A stretch of DNA of 64,000 nt from Bryobacterales bacterium (GTDB lineage: Bacteria > Acidobacteriota > Terriglobia > Bryobacterales > Bryobacteraceae): positions 4,523 through 68,522 of the forward strand of contig PLOR01000102.1 in NCBI GenBank assembly GCA_003142185.1. The letters run 5' to 3'. Below the pieces are notes generated by a model. The model did not search any database and was not told the origin of the DNA. It worked only from the letters and a program-made list of their open reading frames with translations. The stretch's first letter is position 1, and every line of letters starts with the position of its first letter. Of this stretch, positions 55,321-63,009 are shown piece after piece. The position numbers and the translations under genes are program-made.

Positions 55321-55717
55321 GTTGCTTTAGCCGCTCGAGGACCGCCTGCGTAGCGCTTTCCAGCCGACACTGCCAGACGACCACCACCGACCATCCCGCT
55401 GCCTTCAGGTCGGCGCGGTTCTTCCGGTCCCGGCGGATGTTTCCGTCTATCTTTGCCTGCCAGAATTGGACGTTCGTAGCAGGCCGCCTTCCGCGCGCAC
55501 AGGAATGCCCGTGCCAGAAGCACCCATGCACGAAGACTGCGATGCGGAATCGCGGGAGCACTATGTCGGGCTTACCGGGGAGCGCCTTAGCGTGGAGCCG
55601 AAAGCGGAAACCGGCAGCGAACAATTGGCGTCGCACGTAAAGTTCGGGCATGGTGTCGGTACCCCGAACCGCCGCCATCATTCGCGACCGTTGTTCGGAA
55701 CTGACCCTGTCGGTCAT
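55298..55717 (-). CDS. vsr: Vsr-type DNA mismatch endonuclease
   Basis: 139 residues, aligning to E. coli Vsr nearly position for position: E25, D51 (KPDIVL), H64 and H69 (FVHGCFWHG), and the zinc ligands C66, H71, C73 and C117. Vsr nicks at T:G mismatches left by deamination of 5-methylcytosine, so it pairs naturally with the adjacent cytosine methylase. In GHKL-containing systems a Vsr-like enzyme may instead serve as the attacking nuclease. All catalytic residues are intact. Confidence 0.93.
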   Translation of the reverse strand: MTDRVSSEQRSRMMAAVRGTDTMPELYVRRQLFAAGFRFRLHAKALPGKPDIVLPRFRIAVFVHGCFWHGHSCARGRRPATNVQFWQAKIDGNIRRDRKNRADLKAAGWSVVVVWQCRLESATQAVLERLKQLSAAQTE

Positions 55718-56427
55718 ACCATTAACAATACTCCGGTCATTCCCGCCGGGGCATCAGAAGTGCGGTTCACGGATCGGTTGCACTCGTAAGGATGATTCTG
55801 GTTCGAGTCTACGGCCGATCATCGTGAGGAGCGCGTCCTTAGTTATAGTTAGCTGCGGCTGCTCAGGCGCATGTATGCGGAGTCTCACTGGATGTTCGAC
55901 CCGCCTTGGTGAACCCAATGAAACCCGTGGACGCTAGATTCTGTATTTTCAATCTACGGTCGATTTCCCAAGCTGGACGTCGTGGGTAGTATTGTCGAGA
56001 TGTAGACTGACTGGTGGTCAGCCGCCGGTTCTCCGCCGATTTCGTTCTGGCAATGCTGGTGTGCGCCGATGGTGTGCTAGGCCCCGAGGCAGCCCCCGCT
56101 GGCTTGGTTCCCCACAGCTTGACCGGATAGCTCCCCATAAACGTGCCAGCATCTTGGGGACGTCCGACAATTCGCAAGCTCGCGGGGCCTTGCCAGCGCA
56201 TCGTTGAAGGCGCGCACCCAATATTCCGCCATATCGCTAGCGGTGCGCGCGTCGCGCAGTGTTGGCCTTTGGGCGCGCCCGCGCCACCGGGTGGTGGCAT
56301 TGGCCGGGGTCGTCGCCGCCGGCGCAACGTGGGCGAACCTGGCGCGACGAGAGGCAACGGGAATGGCGTTCGTGGTCGGTTTGGGAGTTGGCTTGGCCAC
56401 GACTCGGACCAGCGGTCTAGAAACCGC
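55718..56427. other. Spacer, no supported gene
   Basis: 710 bases between vsr and two small mobile-element genes. ORFs such as 56204-56443 are Arg/Ala-rich with no ribosome site. The stretch GGTTCGAGTC near 55800 resembles a tRNA T-loop but no stem pairs around it. Confidence 0.5.
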
Positions 56428-56656
56428 CTATTGGCGCGCTTGAGCCGAGGCTGTCAGCCGGCGCCGCCACTCCTCCCGCGCCTCTCGAAGCTGCACCAGG
56501 AACGCCTCCCGCGGCTCTTTCCCCATGTTCGCTCGCGGGCTGCACATAAATGCTGCGGCTTGGCCGAAGCGCACGAGTGCCACGCGATCCATCGCCTCAA
56601 GGCGGCTACGGAGCGCGCGGAGGTCAAGTGCGGACTCACTCGCGAAGGAATACACG
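56428..56656 (-). CDS. Small mobile-element protein of unknown function
   Basis: About 75 residues, start uncertain (GTG 56656 or a downstream ATG). The readable part is RALRSRLEAMDRVALVRFGQ, AAAFMCSPRANMGKEPREAF, LVQLREAREEWRRRL: a helical protein with a conserved-looking CSPRANxGKxPREAF turn. I recall similar small proteins in acidobacterial integrative elements; no function known. It follows the next entry on the same strand by 34 bases. Confidence 0.55.
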
Positions 56657-56690
56657 ATCGGCCTTCCGGACTCTATTGTCGCGCGAGTCG

Positions 56691-56864
56691 CTACCGCCCC
56701 GGCGCGCCCGATTTCATGTCTGGCCTGCCGTCGTGATCGAAACTGAAGCCCTGAGCCCGAAGGTCGGCAACTAACCACGCCGGCAGGGGGGCCTTACCCG
56801 GCTCCTGGTCGGTCGAGAACCGCCGCTCCAGGGCTTCCAATCGTCGCTGTAATTGGGTCCGCAT
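56691..56864 (-). CDS. Small mobile-element protein
   Basis: 57 residues from ATG 56864. It starts MRTQLQRRLEALERRFSTDQ and contains LPAWLVADLRAQGFSFDHDG. The LEALE helix at the start resembles 18626-18931. It heads a two-gene minus-strand unit. Function unknown. Confidence 0.55.
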   Translation of the reverse strand: MRTQLQRRLEALERRFSTDQEPGKAPLPAWLVADLRAQGFSFDHDGRPDMKSGAPGR

Positions 56865-57278
56865 TTCAGCTTCTCGATCTCCAGTGTAGCGCCCTGATGT
56901 AAGGGAAACCTCACTGACGCGGTGGGCTGAGCCTTCTACCAGGCCTTCTTTCGGCGCAACGCGGCGCTTGTTGCCGCCAAAACACCGAGGCATCGGCTAG
57001 GCCAAGATGCCGGCAGCCCCGGCCATGGGGCTCATTGGCGGAAGCACGACGCGCGCAAGTATGGAAGCGAGCACTTCCCGGGAGCTTGCGATCAAGCGGA
57101 AGACCCACGCTGGCGGCAGGCCCCGCAAGCAAGCTGAATAAGCCCCTCCACACGATTTGCGAATCGCTAAAATAGGTGTTCTAAAAACGAAAAGCCCGGC
57201 GAGATGGCCGGGGCTTCTCGATGCGGACGTTAAGCACCCTCATCGTAAGCCCTTGCCCCCGCGTGCCGCAAGAGAGCG
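56865..57278. other. Spacer with a minus-strand terminator
   Basis: 414 bases between divergent genes. The hairpin at 57192-57216 is the only recognised element; the promoter of the 504-residue protein gene should lie in its right part. Confidence 0.45.
57192..57216 (-). terminator. Intrinsic terminator reading leftwards
   Basis: Stem AAGCCCGGC (57192-57200) with GCCGGGGCTT (57207-57216, one bulged base), loop GAGATG. On the minus strand it ends in CTTTTCGTTTTTAG, a good T-tract. No minus-strand gene lies to its right before the window edge, so it would stop antisense transcription entering from the integrase side. Confidence 0.5.
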
Positions 57279-58793
57279 ATGGAGTATCCCAAAGAGTTCG
57301 ATAAAATCGCGCGCGCCAAGATCGTAGCGGCGGAAATACTAGCCAGCCGCGAGATGTATGGGGCTTGGCTTCCCGCACAATCAGACGTGCCCCTCGCTGG
57401 CACCAATTACCGTCTTGGGACCACCCGATTCTTCCAGTACATCATGAGCATCTTCGCAGCGTTCGCTAACGAAGCCTGTGTTCTCGGACGGGTGGGAGTC
57501 TGGCCGGCGGATCGAATCGACAGGGAGGCTAGGGAGTTCCTACGGTTGATTGCCATCGAGGCAGAGGCCAAATATTCTGAACGGGCGGATCTACACATTC
57601 CCAATATGACCGACAAAATGGGAAAGATTGATCGGCCCGTCATGGAGCACCTCGAAACTTACCCGGAGTGGCAGCATTTTCAGAGAGATCTGCTGGAAGT
57701 GGCCAAAGCACACTCACGAGCGGGAAATTTGGGGGCACTGGCAAGAGACATGGCGACGCTAGCGCATGTGGCTGGGTCGGCTAAAGTAAGCCCTGCCGCG
57801 CCACCATCTGCGCCGTCGAAGGACTCCCGCTCTGGTCCGGCGTCCGACGGCGGGCCGCAGGCTGCTCAGGAACCAGGCTCCTCGAACCAGGCAAACTCTC
57901 GGGAGGGACCGCATGCCGAGAGCAAATTGAAATCCGCGGGGCGACCGAAGCTCCCCGCCGAGGCATTACAGAACATTATTGATGCGGAGAAGGCCGCGAC
58001 GGAAGAGTTAGACAAAGCCCTTGCTGATTACCTTCCCAGCAATCCGAAGTTCGTTTATCAGCCTGTGGAAATCAATGCAGGCTGCTGGAAGGTGATCGAG
58101 CATCTCACGACTTTCGCCGCGGCGATCTTTAATGCCCAAGCGCGCGAGTATGTGAAACACTATCCTGCACTGGTCCTCGGCGGCGATCTGCTTTCGGCCG
58201 AGGTTGGGCCGGAAGTTGTCAGAAGAACGAAACTGCGTTGGAACACATGGGAAGACGAAGTCGAACGGGCGTTGCTCACTCGGTGGAGTTTTGAGCACTA
58301 CAGGGCGTACGCGGAAGAGGGCAATCAGCCCGGTTCGGAAGACCAAAAACTGCTAGAGCATTTTTTCAGGCGGCTCGATGAGGCCGTCGCTGATCGGACT
58401 AACTATTGGCAGGAGCAGGCGGAAGCCGGCGGCCACGAGTCACCGCCGAAGCCCGAACATACCGCGCGGACCATAGTTGGGGAACCGAGCTCGGTGGCAA
58501 GCGAACCGCCCGTTGCATCAGAGGGAGCCGCCGACGCCGGAAGCGCGGCGGAGCGCACCGCCACACCACCTGCCACGGTGTCGTACCCAAAGCGCGCGGC
58601 TTGGCTCCAGGACGAGCTCGCGTTCCGGGAGTGGAGTATCCACGATCTGCGGGGACAGGGCGGCCCGGATTGGAAGACATCGCGGAAGATACTGGATGGT
58701 CTGTCAGTAACCCGGGTCGTGCTTGAGAAGACCGCGGCTGCCCTGTCCAAGAAAAAAGGGCGCGTGCGTCTCACTGACATTCCGCAGGAATAG
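57279..58793 (+). CDS. Element-encoded protein of unknown function with C-terminal HTH-like end
   Basis: 504 residues. An N-terminal helical domain (1-170: EFDKIARAKIVAAEILASRE, TRFFQYIMSIFAAFANEACV) and a central helical domain (about 230-380: GCWKVIEHLTTFAAAIFNAQ) are joined by a Ser/Pro/Gly-rich linker (175-225). After a second linker the last 60 residues (RAAWLQDELAFREWSIHDLR, GPDWKTSRKILDGLSVTRVV) look like a small HTH. It is the first plus-strand gene of the integrase-proximal module. I do not recognise the family. Confidence 0.7.
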   Translation: MEYPKEFDKIARAKIVAAEILASREMYGAWLPAQSDVPLAGTNYRLGTTRFFQYIMSIFAAFANEACVLGRVGVWPADRIDREAREFLRLIAIEAEAKYSERADLHIPNMTDKMGKIDRPVMEHLETYPEWQHFQRDLLEVAKAHSRAGNLGALARDMATLAHVAGSAKVSPAAPPSAPSKDSRSGPASDGGPQAAQEPGSSNQANSREGPHAESKLKSAGRPKLPAEALQNIIDAEKAATEELDKALADYLPSNPKFVYQPVEINAGCWKVIEHLTTFAAAIFNAQAREYVKHYPALVLGGDLLSAEVGPEVVRRTKLRWNTWEDEVERALLTRWSFEHYRAYAEEGNQPGSEDQKLLEHFFRRLDEAVADRTNYWQEQAEAGGHESPPKPEHTARTIVGEPSSVASEPPVASEGAADAGSAAERTATPPATVSYPKRAAWLQDELAFREWSIHDLRGQGGPDWKTSRKILDGLSVTRVVLEKTAAALSKKKGRVRLTDIPQE

Positions 58794-58910
58794 GGCGACC
58801 CAGATCGCAGCCTGACCTTCCAAAAATGGGAAATTTGGGAATCCCACAAATCCCATTCAAGTCGGCGCAAGATACTCTTGGGCACTGAATCAGCGACCCG
58901 AGAGCAGCCG

Positions 58911-59129
58911 ATGAGCAACGAGAAAATCTCTTTCACTGAAGTCGAAGTTGAAGCACTGACCGGCCTGAGGGTGAAAACGCTTCAGCGCTGGCGGTATCTC
59001 AATCAAGGCCCGCGGTTCGTGCGGTTGGGGCGATGCGTCCGGTATCCAGCCGCGGACCTGCGCCACTGGATCGACAGCCAAGCGGGTGGAGGCGAACGGC
59101 CTGCCGCAACCGGGGTTGCGCGGCAGTGA
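58911..59129 (+). CDS. Excisionase-like HTH protein (AlpA/MerR class)
   Basis: 72 residues from ATG 58911. The winged-helix is typical of Xis/AlpA: FTEVEVEALTGLRVKTLQRW, YLNQGPRFVRLGRCVRYPAA, DLRHWIDSQ. Such proteins control excision of integrative elements by bending att DNA. It overlaps the next gene by 4 bases and sits in the same module as the integrase at 63010. Confidence 0.85.
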   Translation: MSNEKISFTEVEVEALTGLRVKTLQRWRYLNQGPRFVRLGRCVRYPAADLRHWIDSQAGGGERPAATGVARQ

Positions 59130-59551
59130 AACCCCAATACGGAGCTATCGACCGGATTGAATCGTGCGACGGAAGGATGCGCGCAACGGCGGCTGTGGTT
59201 CCGCTCCAGAAGGCGATCCATGAGCCCGAGGAAATGCTGCTTGTCGAGCATCTGACCACCGCCCTCGTGGAGAAGATTATGGGCTGGGGCATCGCGCCAG
59301 AGCGCTTTCTGATGGGTAATCGCCGATGGATTCCCCGCTGGCGTTTTCGGCCCATCGAGAACCTTGACGATGCGTTCCAGCTTCTGGAGAAGGCCGCGCC
59401 GCAGGAATACAGTATCTGCGGTGACGACAAAGGAAGTATCCACGTCAGGGTCAGAATCGGTGGCACTGCGGGCGAAGCGCGCGGAACCGCCAAACCGCTT
59501 ACTATCACCTGCGCGATAGCGCGCGCCGTCGGAATTGAGGTCAAGTCATGA
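59126..59551 (+). CDS. Element-encoded protein of unknown function
   Basis: 141 residues from GTG 59126, overlapping the excisionase stop; it in turn overlaps the primase start by 4 bases. The body (EEMLLVEHLTTALVEKIMGW, GIAPERFLMGNRRWIPRWRF, NLDDAFQLLEKAAPQEYSIC) is mixed alpha/beta. No family recognised. Coupled translation with the primase suggests a replication accessory role. Confidence 0.65.
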   Translation: MKPQYGAIDRIESCDGRMRATAAVVPLQKAIHEPEEMLLVEHLTTALVEKIMGWGIAPERFLMGNRRWIPRWRFRPIENLDDAFQLLEKAAPQEYSICGDDKGSIHVRVRIGGTAGEARGTAKPLTITCAIARAVGIEVKS

Positions 59552-61278
59552 CCGCCACGCCGGCCAACGCCAATATCGCGGCCCTCTTTCTCAAGGCCCT
59601 GTTTGCCGGCAAGCCGGACGAACTGCACCTCTTACTCTGGACGCTTCCGGAGAAGCGATCACACTGGTTCCAAAACGTCGAAAGCGCGATTCAGTTTGCC
59701 GCGTCGCTGCGCGAGCGGGATCTCTACGTCGGCGTAGGACTCTCCCGTCAGGACTATTGCTCCACTCGTCGCTGCCCTTCAAGCGAAGTGGTCGGTATCG
59801 TCGGCTTGTGGGCCGACCTCGACCTGAAGTCAGAAGCCCATCCAAAGGCGGCGCTGCCGGCAACCGTCGAGGATGCGATGAAGATCCTGCCGGACGAGTT
59901 TCCGCCCACATTCGTCGTCCGAACCGGAAACGGCGCGCATGCGTGGTGGCTTTTTCGGGAACCGCTGATCTTCGAGTCAGACGAGGACCGCCGCAATGCC
60001 GGCGCGCTTGCGCTCCGCTGGCAGTCGCTGCTCCGTCTGAATGCCGCTGCCCACGGTTGGGCGTTTGATCGTCTCGCCGACCTCGCCCGAGTTCTGCGCG
60101 TGCCGGGAACGAAGAACTGCAAGGACCCGGCGAATCCAAAGCCGGTCGAAATCCAGAGCCAAACCGACCGCCGGTACAATCCCAGCGACATGGCGGAATT
60201 CCTCGAAGCCAACGGCGTGCCCAACGCCGAAGAGCAGGAGCGCGTCACGCAGGGATGGAAGGAGAAGGTCGCCGACAAGCCACTTTCCGTTAACCCGAAT
60301 GCGACCGTGCCTGAGGAACTTCTCAATCGACACTTGGCCGCCGACCCGCGCTTCAAGAAGACTTGGCTGCGCCAGCGCGAGGACCTCAAAGACCAGTCCC
60401 AGTCCGGTTATGACATGGCCCTCGCCAATTTTGGCATCGAAACGGGTCTGTCCGAACAACAGGTCATAGACCTGATGATTCACCACCGGAGAATCCACGG
60501 CAAGCAACAACGAACGCGCCTCGACTACTTCCAGCGGACCATTTCAAAAGCATCCAAGCGAAACGAAAACCCCGCCACCGCCAAATCCTTTGAGGTTCCC
60601 GCTGTGGAGCCTGGTCATCCATTGGCACAAACGAGGCCAGACTCTCCAACCGCGCGGGCACTCATGTGTGAGCAGATCTCAAACGCAATCGGCGTTCGCG
60701 TGCTCCGAATCGTAAAGATCGACGGTCAGGAACCGACCTACCGGCTGGAACTGGAAGCCACCAAAATCGGTTTCCCCAGCGTTGACAAACTTGTCGGGCA
60801 GCAGAGTTTCCGGATGAAGATCGCGAGTGCGGTTGATCATTTGGTCCCGAGAATTCCGCCAAAGCTCTGGGATCGCATTGCCCAGATGATCCTGAATGCC
60901 TTGACGGTCGAAGATGGCGGCGATGAAGCAAATCTCGTGGGCGCCGCGAAGCTCTACGTCGAACGTTATCTGGCCGAAACGCCGTTCATTGACGCAGAGG
61001 AAGATCATCCCTATCAGACCCGCTCCAAGCCGACAGTCTACGAAGGCCAGGTCGCGATTTGCTCGCACGACCTGCAACAACACATCAACAAGGCGTGGGG
61101 AGAGAATCGCCCGATCAAAGAGGTTACTGCGATGCTTTCGGCCCTCGGCGCATCGAGCACCAGGCTCAAGCGGACGCGTTTGCGGGACCAAAGCCGGTGG
61201 CTGCTGCCATCAGGTGAGTTCGCTCCCGGCGCGAACGGCGGAGCCAGCGAGGAGACGTGCGATGCCAGACCATCCTGA
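59548..61278 (+). CDS. Replication primase, archaeo-eukaryotic (RepB/PrimPol-like) type
   Basis: 576 residues. The N-terminal 220 residues form a primase-polymerase core: metal-binding GLWADLDLKSEAHP (DxD), FVVRTGNGAHAWWLFREPL (GxHxWW motif) and LARVLRVPGTKNCKDP. The rest is helical with a C-terminal region (IGFPSVDKLVGQQSFRMKIA, LVPRIPPKLWDRIAQMILNA) that may bind DNA or helicase. Such primases start replication of plasmids and integrative elements. The helicase gene begins inside its last codons (17-base overlap). Confidence 0.82.
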   Translation: MTATPANANIAALFLKALFAGKPDELHLLLWTLPEKRSHWFQNVESAIQFAASLRERDLYVGVGLSRQDYCSTRRCPSSEVVGIVGLWADLDLKSEAHPKAALPATVEDAMKILPDEFPPTFVVRTGNGAHAWWLFREPLIFESDEDRRNAGALALRWQSLLRLNAAAHGWAFDRLADLARVLRVPGTKNCKDPANPKPVEIQSQTDRRYNPSDMAEFLEANGVPNAEEQERVTQGWKEKVADKPLSVNPNATVPEELLNRHLAADPRFKKTWLRQREDLKDQSQSGYDMALANFGIETGLSEQQVIDLMIHHRRIHGKQQRTRLDYFQRTISKASKRNENPATAKSFEVPAVEPGHPLAQTRPDSPTARALMCEQISNAIGVRVLRIVKIDGQEPTYRLELEATKIGFPSVDKLVGQQSFRMKIASAVDHLVPRIPPKLWDRIAQMILNALTVEDGGDEANLVGAAKLYVERYLAETPFIDAEEDHPYQTRSKPTVYEGQVAICSHDLQQHINKAWGENRPIKEVTAMLSALGASSTRLKRTRLRDQSRWLLPSGEFAPGANGGASEETCDARPS

Positions 61279-62929
61279 CATTGAAGAAGCTCTCAGTGCA
61301 ATTGGCGAGCGGGACCACTCCATTACGGCCGAGTACCGCATCTTCGGACCGCCGGGCACCGGGAAGACCACCAACTTAACTCGGCAGATCCGCCGCGCCG
61401 TCAAGCGGTTCGGCAAGGACTCCGTGCTGGTGACGAGCTTCTCGCGCGCGGCAGCCGCCGAACTCGCTGGGCAAGATCTCCCAGTCAGTCCCGACCGCGT
61501 TGGAACGCTGCACTCGCACTGCTGGCACGCACTGGGCCGTCCCGAAATCGCTGAAGTTCACGTGGAGGAATGGAACCGGGAGAACCCCCATCTGCGGATC
61601 ACGCCCGCAAAGAAGGACCGAAAACTGGACGGGGAAGAAGCCGACGAGGACCTCGTCGACGACGTGCGAGGCGGCGACTACTGGCTCGGTGAGTTGAATC
61701 GGTCCCGGGGAATGATGCGGTCCATGGAACTTTGGCCGGCAGCGCTTCGAGAATTCGCCGCCAAGTGGGGCCGCTACAAGGCTTCGCGGCGGGTAATGGA
61801 CTTCTGTGACCTGATCGAGGCGGCAGTGCGGGAGATCCGCATCGCGCCGAAGAGGCCGGACGTGGTCTTCGCCGACGAGGCGCAGGACCTCAACCCGATG
61901 CAGTTGGGCTTGGTGCGCAGGTGGGGTGAGAACGCGCAGTACTTCATCATCGCGGCCGACGACGACCAGACCATCTACTCCTGGTGCGGCGCGACGCCGG
62001 ATGCGGTGTTGGACCCCGAAATCCCCGAGGATCACAAAATCATCCTGAAGGAGAGTCACCGCGTGCCGCGCCACGTGCATGCCCGCGCGAACCGGTTGAT
62101 CCATCAAGTCACGCGCAGGCAGGAGAAGGTCTACGATCCGCGGCCTGAAGACGGGATGTGCGTGGACATCTCGCGCGGCGGCTACAAATCGCCCGAGTAC
62201 TGGATTCTCAAGACGATCATGCAGCACCTTGAGAACGGACAGAAGGTGATGCTGCTGGCGTCGTGCTCCTATATGCTGCATCCGGTAATCGCGGTACTGC
62301 GGCAATGGGGAATCCCTTTTCACAACCCGTACAGGAAATCCGCCGGCTTCTGGAATCCACTGCGACGTGGACGAAAAGGGTCTTCGACGAACCGGATTCT
62401 GTCCCTGCTTGGGGATCATCCATGGACGCACGCCGACCTCAAGCTGTGGGCCGAGTGGCTCAACCCAAAAGGCAATCTGCGCACGGGAGCCAGAGAGCTA
62501 ATCGACGCATCCGACGATTCCCTCCCGGTGACCATGGAGCGGCTCGGCGAATTGTTTGAGGCGGCCGCGCTCGAATCTCTTCTGGCAGCGTCCGGCGACC
62601 CCAAGCAATTGCTCCAGTGGTGGGCCCGGCGCGTCGCGCCGGCATTCCATGCGCGTGTGCAGTTTCCGGTCGCTGCGGCGCTGGCCGGCGGACCAGGCGC
62701 GCTGGAGGAATCGCCGCGCATAATCGTCGGAACCATCCACTCGGTAAAGGGCGGCGAGGCGGATGTTGTCTTTCTCTTTCCGGACGTTAGCCCAGCCGGT
62801 GACGCCGCTTACCAGAAGCACGGACCGCAAAGAGATTCGGTGATCCGGCTTTTCTACGTCGGCATGACGCGCGCCCGGCATACGCTGTACATCTGCCAGA
62901 GGGAATCTCCTCTGGCGGTCACGATTTGA
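61262..62929 (+). CDS. UvrD/Rep-like superfamily 1 helicase
   Basis: 555 residues from ATG 61262 (GGAG 7 bases upstream). Motif I is FGPPGTGKTTNLTRQIRRA, motif II VVFADEAQDLNPMQ, motif III ADDDQTIYSWCG, motif IV/V region GTIHSVKGGEADVVFLFPDV, and motif VI RLFYVGMTRARHTLYI. All ATPase motifs are present; the protein is shorter than chromosomal UvrD (about 720), mostly in the 2B region. It is translationally coupled to the primase, forming a self-replication pair for the element. Confidence 0.92.
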   Translation: MPDHPDIEEALSAIGERDHSITAEYRIFGPPGTGKTTNLTRQIRRAVKRFGKDSVLVTSFSRAAAAELAGQDLPVSPDRVGTLHSHCWHALGRPEIAEVHVEEWNRENPHLRITPAKKDRKLDGEEADEDLVDDVRGGDYWLGELNRSRGMMRSMELWPAALREFAAKWGRYKASRRVMDFCDLIEAAVREIRIAPKRPDVVFADEAQDLNPMQLGLVRRWGENAQYFIIAADDDQTIYSWCGATPDAVLDPEIPEDHKIILKESHRVPRHVHARANRLIHQVTRRQEKVYDPRPEDGMCVDISRGGYKSPEYWILKTIMQHLENGQKVMLLASCSYMLHPVIAVLRQWGIPFHNPYRKSAGFWNPLRRGRKGSSTNRILSLLGDHPWTHADLKLWAEWLNPKGNLRTGARELIDASDDSLPVTMERLGELFEAAALESLLAASGDPKQLLQWWARRVAPAFHARVQFPVAAALAGGPGALEESPRIIVGTIHSVKGGEADVVFLFPDVSPAGDAAYQKHGPQRDSVIRLFYVGMTRARHTLYICQRESPLAVTI

Positions 62930-63009
62930 CCGTAAGTAATTGACACGATGAGACTTGCTTGATGCTTCGAGACGACGGTAACCTTCAGGCGCTAACTGGA
63001 GGTTTGAAG

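Noticed and set aside
55790-55830. tRNA-like stretch with GGTTCGAGTC
   Set aside because: The flanking bases do not pair into a T-stem or acceptor stem, so it is not a tRNA or clear tRNA fragment.
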